From Streptomyces cavernae (lineage in GTDB: Bacteria; Actinomycetota; Actinomycetes; Streptomycetales; Streptomycetaceae): a stretch of 38,276 bases of DNA. Below are positions 1 to 9,039 of the stretch, piece by piece; the first letter of the stretch is position 1; each line of letters begins with the position of its first letter. The translations under genes and the position numbers were made by a program. The notes under the pieces were generated by a model. That model made no database searches. It saw only the letters and a list, made by a program, of their open reading frames with translations, and was not told the origin of the DNA. The stretch spans positions 1-38,276 of the forward strand of contig NZ_RPDJ01000058.1 of assembly GCF_004023625.1 (NCBI RefSeq). Reading direction: 5' to 3'.

Positions 1-47
1 CAATGAGCGCGCCACCGACCCGGGCCTGGCGATAAGCCTGGGGCGGC

Positions 48-155
48 TCACTCACCGCCCTCGTCGCCGTCCTCGGACACGTTCGGGTCGCGCAGCGGGC
101 GCAGGCCCTGGCCGGGCCCTCTCGCCTTGATGTTGAACAGGTAGCGCCCGAGGTG
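48..155 (-). pseudogene. C-terminal remnant of a Tn3-family transposase
   Basis: Read on the minus strand, about 35 codons ending in TGA encode a stretch containing LGRYLFNIK and then LRPLRDPN, followed by an acidic tail. From memory of the family this matches the last residues of actinobacterial Tn3 transposases (LGRYSF ... LRPLRDP plus an acidic tail). Upstream of the HLGRY segment the frame no longer resembles the family, so only the end survives. It differs from the tail of the neighbouring Tn3 transposase at 288-3448, so a second element left it. The match is short, hence moderate confidence. Confidence 0.5.
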
Positions 156-287
156 TACTGACCCGTCAGGTTGGGGACGCGATGAGCCAGGCCCCGCTAC
201 CGCGTGCGCACGCGGTCGGTGTGCTCCGGAAGGCCCAACGTCGAAGAGGGGCCGTCGAGGTCGGCTGTTCTCCGGGGCGCCGCACGA

Positions 288-3200
288 TCACGCGGCCGGG
301 ACTTGGTCGTCGTCCAGCACGCTGAAGTCGACATCGAGGCGGGTGTCGTAGTCCTCCGGGGTGATGCCTATCTCGTGGGTCGAGTAGACGCCGAACCGGT
401 TGACGCGCTCCGTCAGGTACGGCGAGATCTGGGCCAGGTCCAGCGGGTCGATCACTTCGCCCTCGGCCTCCAACTGCCGCACCACGTCCGCGATGTCCAG
501 GGTGTTGTGGAAGATCAGCAGGTTGGCGAGCAGAGAGGTGAATTTCACGTCCTTCTCCTGCTCGACCGGGTCGTTGCGCGTCACGGTGCCGCGCTGGCCG
601 AACCGCACCCAGTCGCTGAAGCCGTTGAATGCCTCGACCTTGTTGGTCGCGGCCGTCACCCTGCCGCGCAGCGGCGCGTCCGAGAGGAACCGGAGCAGTT
701 GGACGGTACGGATCACCCGCCCGACCTCGCGGAAGGCGGTGTAGGTGGCGTTCTTCTGGGAGCCGGAGCGCAGCCGCTTGAGCAGCAGGGTGGAGGAGAT
801 GGCGCCCTCGCGGACCGAGACGGTCACCCGCATCAGGTCCTTGAAGTGGGTCGCGATCAGCTTCCAGTCGATCACGTTGCGGCCCGGCTCACCGAACAGG
901 GCGTCGTTAGGCAGTCCTTCCAGTTGCGGATCCTGGGCATCAGATCGATCCCGAGCAGGTGGGCGAGTGCGAACACCGGATAGCTCTGGCCCTGGGTGTC
1001 GGCGTGGATCGTGCCCGGCTGCACCTCGGAGGCATTCTTCAGCAGGCCCTCGATGATGTAGACGGCCTCCCACACCCTGCACGGCACGAAGTGCGTGAAC
1101 AACGCGATGTACAGGTCCGAGATGTGGTGGTACGCGATGCCGCCCACGGCCCTGTACCGAACGCTCGTCTCGGCGAGGAGGTTGTCCAGATAGGTGTCCA
1201 TGTGGGTGCCGTCGGCCGCCGCGGTGGTGCCGTTGCCCCAGGCGCGGGACATGTCCAGGTTGGCGTGCGCGTTCACCACGTCCGTGAGCGCCTCGTTCAG
1301 CTTGGCCACCGTCGTGTGCCGGCGGGCCGCGACCGACAGCTCGTGCGCGCTCACTCCGGCGATGTGCCGGGCGGCCTCGGCGTACGTCATGTTCGTGCCC
1401 TTGACGAACGTGGTGATCACATACCGGCCGAAAGGGTCCTTCAGCTTCGGGTCGTTGCCGGAGGCCGGACCGAACCGGTGCCACCACTCGACCCAGTACG
1501 CGGTGCGCGCCACGATGCCCAGCAGTGACCGCTCCGGCATCCGTTCCTTGATCGCCTGCTCCAGCCGTACCGCGCTCGCCCTCGGTTTCTCCGCGCGGCG
1601 CGGCTTGAGCTTGGGCACCCCGGTCTCCGGATCGATGAACGGCTCGTCGTTGTCCGGGTATTCCCCGTCCGCCTTCGCCGCCGCCTCCGTCAGCCGTCGG
1701 CGCAGCTGGGCCACCAGAGCGCGCCCGTCGAACGGCGTGGCCTCGCTCGCCTCGCACAGGCCGACCTCCACCAGATACTCCGGCAACGTGGCCTCCACCT
1801 GCTCCCACGGCAGCAGTTGCTCGGACCAGTCGGCGTACTCCTCCGAGCCGATCACCGCCACGTCGCCACAGCGCAGCTCCTCGGCGAGGTAGAAGAAGAC
1901 CATGGCCTCGAAGTGGCGGCGCACGAAGTACCCGGGCCGGCGGCGGTCACGGATGACCTTCCGCCAGTTCTGCGTGGCGAACGAGATGTCGATCTTGGCT
2001 CCGTCCGCGTCGCGGTCGGGGATGTAGTCGCGGGCCGGGGTGCGGTGGGCCTTTGCGTGCGCGAGCGCGTGCAGGACGCTGGCGTCCTCGCTGGTGGCCT
2101 TCAGCTCGATGACATCGGTCAGGTCGAACATCACCGGACGGTCGGCCTTCAAATGGCCGTGCAGCAGCACCTCCCAGTTATCGCCGTGGTGGGCGGAGAC
2201 CTTCTCGATCTGCGCGTACTGGGCCTCGAACCCGCCCAGCTTGTCCACCGCGGACAGCAGCGAGCCCAGCCCGTTGGACTGCACCATCAGCCCCTCGGCC
2301 AGCAGCAGGAAGGCGGGCGGTACCTTGCCGTCCAGCCGCTCGGCGACTTCGGCCGCACTCGACTCCTCATCCAGGCCCTCCAGCGCGTCCAGGGCCTCCT
2401 TGGTCAGCGCCGCCACCCTCGCCCGCGCCCTCTGCGCCGGTCCCTCCTCGTCGACGTGCTGGAGCAGGGTGCGGTAGTTGCCGATCAGCGCCTCCACGAT
2501 CTCCTGCTGCTGGCGATGGATCTCGGCAAGCTCCTCGCGGGCCTTCTTCGCCTTCGCCGCCATGCGCTTGCACAACATCGTGGCCAGGTCATCCCGGGCG
2601 CGCATGCGGGCCTTGGCTGCCAGGCAGGCCGTCAGCGCCACCCGCTTGTCGTCGGTGTAGTCCTTCAAGGTGGCCGCGTCCTGGGCCTCCGCCTCGCCGG
2701 CGAAGTCCGCGACCTTCGTCGAGGCGACCTGCTCCAGCCACTTCCCGGTGTCGCCGAGCCCGTCCACCCACTCCAGGTGGCCCTTGAGCCGCTTGAAGTG
2801 CGACCAGGTCGCCCGGCCCGGGTTCTGCTTGGGCGCGTTGAACAGCGTCTTACAGTCCAGCCCGATCACATCCGGCAGCCCCAGCAGCCGGCGCCGCTCC
2901 TGCTCGGTCATCCGGCCCCGGATACCGGCCAGGATCTCCTCGTTCACCTGGCCCCGCACCGTGGAGGCCATCGCGTCCAGCGTGGAGAACCGCGGTATCT
3001 CCAAGTTGGCCTCGACCAGCTTCTCCAGCGCGATGTTGATCAGATCAGCCGGGCTGTTCTTCGACGCCGCAGCCACCCGCATCGTCTCCTCCGCGAGCCC
3101 GCGGGCGGCCTGGCCGTCGTAGCGCACCCCGCACCGCTCACGCACCCACGACCGGTACCGCTCCGCCGTGCGGCCGGAGGCATACACCGGCAGCGTGCTC

Positions 3201-3448
3201 TCCGGCAGCTCCACCGCCCGGCGCACGAACTCCACCACCTGGTCCGGCACGTCGTGCGCCTTGGGGAAGCAGCCCATCCGCTGATACGACTTCAGCGCCA
3301 CCAGCAGCGCGAGCTGATGCTCGTCGGAGTCCGTGACCTCCTCGACCCAGGCCCGCTCCTCCTCGCTGGGCGTGAAGAACACATGCAGCTCACGCGCGGT
3401 GATCAGCCGCTTGAACCGCGGAGACGCGGTCCGCTCGATCGAGGTCAT
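288..3448 (-). pseudogene. tnpA: Tn3-family transposase (DUF4158 type), frameshifted
   Basis: This would be a replicative Tn3-family transposase of about 1050 aa. The N-terminus (MTSIERTASPRFKRL) is the DUF4158 start, and the DDE domain lies toward the C-terminus with AADGTHMD (first Asp) and HADTQGQSYPVFALAHLLG (second Asp). Near 914-917 the frame breaks. One frame gives RIRNWKD and then runs to a stop at 872, while the family sequence (LPNDALFGEPG ... NVIDWKLIATHF) continues in the next frame to 288. One missing C (GACTGCCT for GACCTGCCT) explains this. The third acidic residue (TNKVEAFNGF) lies after the break, so the shorter product lacks the complete active site. The ATG at 3448 is chosen because the family starts there and a G-rich ribosome site precedes it. 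No resolvase gene or clear 38-bp terminal repeat was found. A sequencing error could mimic the shift. Confidence 0.88.
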
Positions 3449-4057
3449 CCCCACCCCACTCGACAAGCCCAACCCATACAGAGGCGCCACACGCACCCGC
3501 GTGATCATGTCCGGTGCGACAAGGCCGAGAAGATCAGAACCACGGAACCCAGGACACCCGCTGGGACGCGGTGATAGACAGGGGATCACGGCCTTAAGAT
3601 CATCCCGTGGCGGCTTTTGGGCTCACCTTGGCTGGACCCCTCTGGGAGACGTGACAGCCCTGCGAAGTGTTACGCGACGAGGGGAAGTTGGTCAGGCGCG
3701 ACCTCAACAGCGCGCCGTTCGCTGTTTTTCAGCCAAGTTAGGCAGAAGGGGCAACACCCCCCTGCATCCCCCCCTCAACCCCCATCTGGCCTGGAGCTGC
3801 GGGTGGAACGGGCCTCCGTACCCTACGTAGACGCGCCACTGCGATGAGGCGCATTGTGGCCAGATGGCCAGTTGCTGGCACGCTGGTGGGAGCGCATCCG
3901 AAGCGGGTCGGGCTTCGATGCGGCACTTCTTCGCGGGCTGTCCGGCCGCAGCCCTCCTGTCTCACGGACTCGACGCCAGTGAGTCGGTGTTGGTGTGCCC
4001 GGCTGCGGAATCTGGGCGGATCGGCGCAGCCAGGCCTGAGCCCGAAAGGCCAGTCGC
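3449..4057. other. Non-coding stretch upstream of the first microprotein gene
   Basis: About 600 bp with no frame I can assign to a family. It probably holds an end of the Tn3 element, but I could not recognise a terminal inverted repeat. Two adjacent TGGCCA hexamers occur near 3858-3871. The last 25 bases contain the GAAAGG ribosome binding site of the gene at 4058. Confidence 0.4.
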
Positions 4058-4297
4058 ATGACCGGACAGATCAGCCTCGCTGCTATTGTCCTGCTCGCTC
4101 TGGGCGGGGTCACGGTCTTCATCGCTTACCGGAACGAGCGTCTCGGCGCGGCCATCCTCGTCGGAGTCGGCGTCGTGGCTCTGCTGGGCGTGCTGCTCGG
4201 TGCGCCCGAACCGGCGCAGTCGAACGGGGACCGACCGGTGCCGTCGGCATCGGTTGCACCGCCGACGTCGCCGGCCGGAACCCCGGTTACACCATGA
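4058..4297 (+). CDS. Small single-pass membrane protein (paralogue of 6943-7092)
   Basis: A 79-aa protein of unknown function. Residues 4-22 (QISLAAIVLLALGG...) and about 30-48 (LGAAILVGVGVVALLGVLLG) are hydrophobic and separated by a short polar turn (YRNERLG), giving one long or two short membrane segments. A Pro/Ser/Thr/Ala-rich tail follows. Start ATG is preceded by GAAAGG at 8 nt. The first 48 residues align without gaps with the protein at 6943-7092 (QIS, GG, the R-x(3)-LG turn, VGV.VV, LLG), so the two are duplicates and the proline-rich tail is extra. It converges on the gene at 4307-5332 with only 9 bp between stop codons. No family name is recognised. Similar microproteins may be cargo of actinobacterial integrative elements, which is inference. 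Confidence 0.65.
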   Translation: MTGQISLAAIVLLALGGVTVFIAYRNERLGAAILVGVGVVALLGVLLGAPEPAQSNGDRPVPSASVAPPTSPAGTPVTP

Positions 4298-4306
4298 GCC
4301 CGCTGG

Positions 4307-5332
4307 CTATCGGCGGCTCTGGATGGCCCGGATCTTGGGGCGGATGGTGTCGGCCTGCAGGCCGGTGACGTCGGCGATCTTGCGCAAGTCCCAGCCGGGC
4401 GTCCCCTCGAGGATGGCTGCCGTCTCGTTGCGGATGGCGGCGGCCTTCAGGTGCCGGGCGCGCGCGGCCGCGGCCTGGCGGGCGGCGTCGGGAAGGCGCT
4501 CGGCAGCGTTCTCCACGAACTCGATGTCGGCCGCCTCAGCCGCGGCCTTCTTGTCCTCCTCGACGGGCAGCCGGCCCGACTTGCGGTCCAGGCCCAGAGC
4601 GACACGGCGGAGTTCGTCGAACGCGTTGCGCGCCACGCCCATGGCCTTATCGACCGCGCGCGCTTTGGTGTAGAACTCCAGCGACAGGGCGCACCGGTCA
4701 CGCTCTTTGCCGGTAACGGTGTAGGCGGCATCGGCGTCGCGGGCGGTGCGGGAGGCCTCCGCCAGGCGCGCGGCTGGGTCCTTGATCCCTTCCAGTTCCT
4801 CGGCGACGTCCTGGGCGGCCTTTTCCTTGATCGCCTTGAAGTCCTGGCGTTGCAGGGTGATGCGGTCGGCGGGGAACAACAGGTCGCGGAGGACACGGCG
4901 CCGGGCGGCCAGCCGTGCGTGCTGGATAGCGACCTTGGGCAGCTTTGCGGCGGCGTTCTCCATGTACGGCACGCCGGCGGCCGTGCCGAGCTCGGCCCAG
5001 TCTTTGGCTGATGGTGACGGATCACCGTCGGGGACACCGAGGGCTGCCCGGACGGCCTTGAGCTTTGTTTCCTTGCTGCAGCCAGCCGCCTCTTCAACGG
5101 CACGGGGCCGCTGGTAGACGGCGAGGGAGACCATGAGCCGGTCGCGCTCGATGCGCGCGATGGCGATCTCGTCGAGGACCTGTTGGTAGAGCTTGGTGGC
5201 CCGCGCGCGGCGTTCCCGCGGGGAGCGGATGGACTCGAGTTCGGCCTTCAGCTCGTCGGCAGCGGTCTCGCGGATCTGGGGGAAGTCCGGGCGCTGCAGA
5301 TCGGGCGCGTCTGGTGCCACGGTGTTGGCCAT
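4307..5332 (-). CDS. Hypothetical protein with internal duplication and C-terminal helix-turn-helix
   Basis: A 341-aa, charged, mostly helical protein. It consists of two homologous halves of about 140 residues. Each begins LQRxDFxxI and later carries ELExI, ERDR, SLxxY, RAVxxA, VA/VRxALG and a closing block with ENAAxxLPxxAxQxAxAR. After the second copy, the last 35 residues (WDLRKIADVTGLQADTIRPKI) look like a sigma-70 region 4-type or GerE-type helix-turn-helix. The ATG at 5332 has AAGGAG 6 nt upstream; longer in-frame extensions lack protein-like composition. A promoter overlapped by a palindrome lies about 75 bp upstream, which suggests autoregulation. The likely role is DNA binding, perhaps by a mobile element's own regulator, but no named family was recognised. 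Confidence 0.75.
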   Translation of the reverse strand: MANTVAPDAPDLQRPDFPQIRETAADELKAELESIRSPRERRARATKLYQQVLDEIAIARIERDRLMVSLAVYQRPRAVEEAAGCSKETKLKAVRAALGVPDGDPSPSAKDWAELGTAAGVPYMENAAAKLPKVAIQHARLAARRRVLRDLLFPADRITLQRQDFKAIKEKAAQDVAEELEGIKDPAARLAEASRTARDADAAYTVTGKERDRCALSLEFYTKARAVDKAMGVARNAFDELRRVALGLDRKSGRLPVEEDKKAAAEAADIEFVENAAERLPDAARQAAAARARHLKAAAIRNETAAILEGTPGWDLRKIADVTGLQADTIRPKIRAIQSRR

Positions 5333-5407
5333 CACGGTCTCCTTGCCTGCTGTCCCAGTGGCCGCCGGCGGGGCGGGCTGGAGTCGGAGGCTGGGGAAAC
5401 CCCACGC

Positions 5408-5450
5408 CGTACTTTCGGTGAACCGTACAGTACGAACGCCAGCGGTGCAA
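5408..5450 (-). promoter_or_regulatory. Promoter with overlapping palindromic operator for the gene at 5332
   Basis: On the minus strand, TTGCAC (5450-5445) and TACGGT (5427-5422) are separated by 17 bp, matching a housekeeping actinobacterial promoter. A nested palindrome at 5408-5434 covers the -10: outer arms CGTACT (5408-5413) and AGTACG (5429-5434), inner arms CGGT (5416-5419) and ACCG (5422-5425). A protein bound there would block polymerase. The obvious candidate is the helix-turn-helix protein encoded downstream. Confidence 0.5.
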
Positions 5451-6667
5451 CGGAGCGCCAGCGCACCGCGACAGCGTGACCGCGGGCCAGCCCGGCCCGG
5501 TCCGCGTGTACGTCTCCGCCGACGAGCACCAGGAGCACGAGTAGCTACGCGCCGCCCGGGACGCTCGGCCGCCGTCTCCGTAGCCGCCGTACTTCCGTCT
5601 GCGGCTGCTGCTCTCCCTCGGCAGCCTCCCGGCCGCCCTCCGGGTCCAACAGCCGCTCTACGGGCAGCAGGCGGGACCCGGCGCACTCCGCGGCGGTCGA
5701 CTGTTCGGTCGGTCCCATGCCCAGCACTCGACGAGTCACGGGGTGATCCTCCCGTGCCCGGTCCGGTGACCGCACACCCGCGCCGACACGGCACGTCCGG
5801 GTGGGGCGACCAGCGAGCAGCAAGGAGGAGAACCTCACCGAGGAGAAGCTCTCCCGGGACGCGAAGGCCGAGGGCAACAGCAGAAGCAAGCGGTAGATGC
5901 TCGTCATCACGTGCCAGGAGGAGAACATCTGGTTCGCGATCGGGATGAAGGCCGACGAGGTCGACGCGGAGAACCCGGCTATCCAACTCCTGCCCAACCA
6001 CAAGCTCCACCACTTCGAAGGCGACTCGCGTCGCGGCTCTGATCTGCGGATTCACACCAATGACGTGCAGGCCCTCAGCGCAGCGTCCTCGTCTCTCCAA
6101 CGGCGTCACCAGGGACGTTTCCGCGACCGTCTTGCACACGGACGCCGAAGTTCGGCGCTTCGATCATTGCCTTGAATTCGAATTCGTGGCCTACATCGCG
6201 AATTACACATCAAATGCGGTCTGGTTATTCGTGTGACTTCAGCGCAGCAAGGGTGACAAGGCCCCGATGGGCCACAAGTCCGCAGGTAGGCGGCTGGCGT
6301 GGCCGGAACGAATTTGCAGAGAACGGCTTCTGTGCTGAAATCCTTCGCTGACACGCCACCGAACGCTCAGACGTCTCAACATCCCGGCAGCAGGCCCGCT
6401 TTGACCTGGCAAAACGACTCATCACGTTGCGAGGTGCCCGTGGTGCGAGTTGCGAGCGAAAGTGGCAAAACCCCAGGTAGAGCCCCTGTTACGGCCAGAT
6501 ACCGGCTGGTTCTAGCCAGTGCCTTTGCGGTCGCCGGAACCGGATGTCGGCCACGTGTGCGTAGGCTTCTCCTTGAGGACAACGACCGCGCCCAGCAAGG
6601 ACATCCGGACCGAGATCGACAAGGCTCGGGTGGGGTGGGTGCGGACCGCTCCAACGGGTTGTCGTCA
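5451..6667. other. Stretch without a convincing gene
   Basis: About 1.2 kb. One candidate frame (5897-6175, plus, 92 codons) begins with a segment that looks protein-like (ENIWFAIGMKADEVDAEN), and the same-strand frame just upstream is rich in Glu/Lys. Neither has a good ribosome site or a recognisable family, and the second half of the frame has arginine-rich out-of-frame composition, so this may be a decayed gene. Around 6170-6240 the DNA is unusually A/T-rich for this window. Confidence 0.35.
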
Positions 6668-6767
6668 CCGCGTAGTCCGTCAGCTCTCGACCCGAGGAGG
6701 CGCCCCAAAAGAAGCGGTCCCCTGCTCCAACAGGGGACCGCCGCGTAGTCCGACAGCTCTCACCCGA
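6668..6767. repeat. Imperfect 27-28 bp direct repeat bracketing a strong hairpin
   Basis: The string CCGCGTAGTCCG(T/A)CAGCTCTC followed by CCCGA occurs at 6668-6695 and again at 6741-6767, with one substitution and a one-base length difference. Between the copies is an 11-bp perfect stem-loop (6714-6741). Its function is unknown. It could be two copies of a terminator-trailing sequence or a decayed element end. Confidence 0.6.
6714..6741. terminator. Strong stem-loop, probable terminator
   Basis: GCGGTCCCCTG (6714-6724), loop CTCCAA, then CAGGGGACCGC (6731-6741): an 11-bp perfect GC-rich stem preceded by an A-rich run (6706-6713). The A-run suggests termination of minus-strand transcription. 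No U-tract follows on the plus strand, and many actinobacterial terminators lack one. Confidence 0.5.
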
Positions 6768-6942
6768 ACCGAACCGTGAAGATCGAGAACAGGAGTAGAG
6801 ACATCGTGCCTACAAGCGAGCCTAAGGGGCCGCACGCCTTGGCGTCGAGTTGCATCACTCTTCGCGTACCCCCGGGCACACGAGGACACCAGCCCCAGCA
6901 CTCCGACACCGCAGTACATGCGATGACGGGGCGGTGATCAAG

Positions 6943-7092
6943 GTGGACAACCAGATCAGCGTCCGAATGGTCCTCCTTCTGCTGGTAGGAGGGCTCACTA
7001 TCTACGTGACCCTCCGCGACCCCGAGCTGGGCATCGCCATCGGTGTCGGTGTCGTTGTCGTCACGCTGCTTCACCAGCTTCTGGGCAAGTAG
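6943..7092 (+). CDS. Small membrane protein (paralogue of 4058-4297)
   Basis: A 49-aa membrane microprotein. Start GTG at 6943 is chosen because the product (VDNQISVRMVLLLLVGG...) then aligns residue for residue with the start of the 79-aa paralogue at 4058; longer in-frame starts add an unrelated His/Pro/Arg-rich leader. Two hydrophobic stretches (residues 8-22 and about 31-46) flank a polar turn (LRDPELG). The proline-rich tail of the paralogue is absent and the protein ends LLGK. A GGGG-type ribosome site lies about 11 nt upstream. A stem-loop terminator follows 40 bp downstream, so the gene is probably monocistronic. Function is unknown. Confidence 0.6.
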   Translation: MDNQISVRMVLLLLVGGLTIYVTLRDPELGIAIGVGVVVVTLLHQLLGK

Positions 7093-7131
7093 CACGTACC
7101 GGCGGCCAGCAGACCCCTGCCACATTCCAGA

Positions 7132-7160
7132 GCCCCGCCCGGCTTCGGCCGACGCGGGGC
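7132..7160 (+). terminator. Stem-loop terminator after the microprotein gene
   Basis: Outer stem GCCCCG (7132-7137) with CGGGGC (7155-7160), inner stem CGGC with GCCG closed by a TTCG tetraloop. UUCG-capped GC stems are typical factor-independent terminators. It lies 40 bp after the stop codon at 7092. Confidence 0.6.
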
Positions 7161-7479
7161 CCTGGTGTGAGGGATTGCCAAGTACCTCGTTGGGCGAGAC
7201 TCTGCCCGCGCGTCCGCGCGGGCGCCGGCGTCCGGCTTCCTCCCCGGCCGGGCTCGCCGGTACGCCATCGGCCACCCGCCGTACGTCATCCGCTTGGGCG
7301 ACGATGCCGCAGCGCCGCGGCCGCCTGGCGGTGCCGGTCAGTATCCCGACCTCGGGGAACATCGATACAGCGGTTATCGGTGAGAACGATCATGGCCATC
7401 TAGCACAGTGATCCACTTCGCCGCTGAGGTTCAGTGAAACGCCTCCGGGCCCGGCCCGGGGCTGGCTACGGTCCGGCTC

Positions 7480-7560
7480 GTGCCGGTGGAGTTTCTGAGT
7501 GATGAGCAGGCCGTTATCTGGACCTTTCTGGTTCATCAGCCGCGCTGAGCTGGCCTTTTG
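7480..7560 (+). pseudogene. N-terminal remnant of a Tn3-family transposase
   Basis: From GTG 7480 the translation begins VPVEFLSDEQA, close to the usual opening of another group of DUF4158 Tn3 transposases (MPVEFLTDEQAA...). The frame stops after 22 codons, and a family-like SRAEL segment continues in the neighbouring frame before similarity is lost. It is therefore a short, frameshifted stub. The rest of 7161-7649 shows no other gene. Confidence 0.45.
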
Positions 7561-7649
7561 TGTGGCTGGCAGTGTCAGCTCCGTCTCCGTAGAGTTGTCC
7601 ACAACGGGAGCTGATCCAGTTGCAACGCATGAAAGGGACGAACACCCGC

Positions 7650-8063
7650 ATGGCGACCCCGCCGTCCGAACGTACCCTCACCTACGCCGAAGACCTGAGG
7701 CCCGAAGACGTCCGCGCCCTGGAGACGTTCCTCAACGTCCAGCTGGGGCGGGTGTACGAAGAGGTCGGCGAGACTGGTGAGACGTCCTTCGCCATGCGGT
7801 CTCTGCGCCTGGTCTGCGACTCGGCAGAGCTCCTGTGCATACTGCTCGCGGTGGAGCAGCCCGAGAGGTGGCAGCGGGCCGCAATCGTGCGCGAGTGGCA
7901 GCGGCTACGCAGTACGGCCCACGAGTTCAACCACTGCGAGGGCTATGACCATGATCGCTGGTGGAACCAGGTACGGCACTTCGACGCCTCCGACGAGACC
8001 GCCGAACAGGACCGGATCCGCCGGTTCGCCGATGTCGGGCCATACCCCGAGACCGGACATTAG
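7650..8063 (+). CDS. Hypothetical protein
   Basis: A 137-aa acidic soluble protein. It has no signal peptide or membrane segment and is predicted mostly helical, with a Trp/His-rich C-terminal part (EFNHCEGYDHDRWWNQVRHF). It loosely resembles small actinobacterial DUF proteins of the DUF6221 type, but I cannot confirm membership. ATG 7650 is preferred because GAAAGGGA lies about 11 nt upstream; an ATG at 7629 and a TTG at 7620 are in frame without a ribosome site. It stands alone between transposon debris, and the downstream neighbour is a TnpB fragment on the other strand. Confidence 0.6.
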   Translation: MATPPSERTLTYAEDLRPEDVRALETFLNVQLGRVYEEVGETGETSFAMRSLRLVCDSAELLCILLAVEQPERWQRAAIVREWQRLRSTAHEFNHCEGYDHDRWWNQVRHFDASDETAEQDRIRRFADVGPYPETGH

Positions 8064-8119
8064 CCGTGTGGGACGTGACTCCACCCACGCGTACACGCGC
8101 GGGTTTCCTGCGTCGGTGG

Positions 8120-8374
8120 CTAAGCCTCCGCGCAGAGGACCAGCCCGGCCCTGTGCAGAACGTTCAGCGCGCCCACCGTGTCGGCGTTCTCCACCAGGCC
8201 GCACTTGACGCACTCGAACTTTGCTTGGGTGACGCGGTTCTCCTTGGCGATGTGCCCGCAGCCTCCGGCGGCGAGCGGACACGTGCGGGAGGTGTTACGG
8301 GCGTCCACTGCGATCACCCGGCGAGCGGCACTCTCAGCCTTCTGCGCCAGGGCGCGGAAGTCGCCGAGCTGACC
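8120..8374 (-). pseudogene. C-terminal remnant of an IS200/IS605-type TnpB (OrfB zinc-ribbon)
   Basis: The last 80-odd codons of a TnpB-like RNA-guided nuclease. The segment VIAVDARNTSRTC precedes the zinc ribbon, then AKENRVTQAKFECVKCG and ENADTVGALNVL, ending LVLCAEA. This is the classic OrfB_Zn_ribbon tail. The first half of the ribbon reads CPLAAGGCGH where the family has CPxCGH, an insertion that should disturb metal binding. Everything N-terminal is missing and the sequence runs directly into an oppositely oriented IS1380 fragment near 8355-8375. Confidence 0.75.
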
Positions 8375-8884
8375 CGCATGATCGACCTGGCCGGCTACCC
8401 GGACGGGACACGAGTCATCGTGCGGCGAGAGCGTCCGCACCCCGGAGCCCAGCTGTCGCTCTTCGACCTGGACGAAGGCATGCGCCACCAGGTCTTCCTC
8501 ACCGACGCCCCCTACGGCGAGGGCTCCTTGCAGCACCTGGAAGTCCGCCATCGCACGCACGCCCGTGTCCAGGACCGCATCCGCTGCGGCAAATCCACCG
8601 GCTTCGGCCGCTTCCCCTCCCACCACTTCCCCATCAACGCTGCCTGGCTGGAGCTGGCCCTCACCGCCATCGACCTGCTCGCCTGGACTCAAACGCTGCT
8701 GCTGGAAAGCGAGTTGGCCACCGCCGAGCCAAAGAAGCTCCGCTACCGGCTCCTGCACGCAGCCGCCCGCATCACCGGGGGCGGCCGCCGACTCCACCTG
8801 CGCACCTCCGCAACCCGACCCTGGCGAAACGAGCTGACCAGCGCATTCGCACGCCTCACGGCCCTGCCCCGGCCAGCCACCTAA
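8354..8884 (+). pseudogene. C-terminal fragment of an IS1380-family transposase
   Basis: About 175 codons of a DDE transposase, beginning near EVAELTRMIDLAG. Features include IVRRERPHPGAQLSLFD, then RHRTHARVQDRIRCGK with GFGRFPS, then AWLELALTAIDLLAWTQ and PKKLRYRLLHAAARIT. This is the characteristic C-terminal half of IS1380-family transposases, including the catalytic-Glu region. The N-terminal half, with the first catalytic residues, is gone and replaced by the TnpB remnant. The 155 bp after the stop probably contain the old right end of the element, then the target of the IS701-like insertion. Confidence 0.8.
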
Positions 8885-9039
8885 ACCATGACACCGCCCC
8901 TGCCCGCCCACGACCGAGGAACCCTGGAGCACCCGACCCGCGCGTCGGCCCACGACCATGCCCGCCGACAACGAGCAACCGAAACCATCACTGCACACCC
9001 ACGCAGACCGACTCAGCCGCTCGAAGCGAAACAGGGAGG

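Noticed and set aside
872..930. Programmed -1/+1 frameshift in the Tn3 transposase
   Set aside because: No slippery heptamer, no downstream pseudoknot and the family is not known for it; a simple deletion explains the data.
1817..3574. Long open frame on the plus strand opposite the Tn3 transposase
   Set aside because: It is antisense to recognisable transposase sequence and has the Leu/Gly/Arg/His-rich composition of a GC-rich shadow frame.
5897..6175. 92-codon frame as a real gene
   Set aside because: Only the first third looks protein-like; no ribosome site and no family. Kept as a note in the non-coding stretch.
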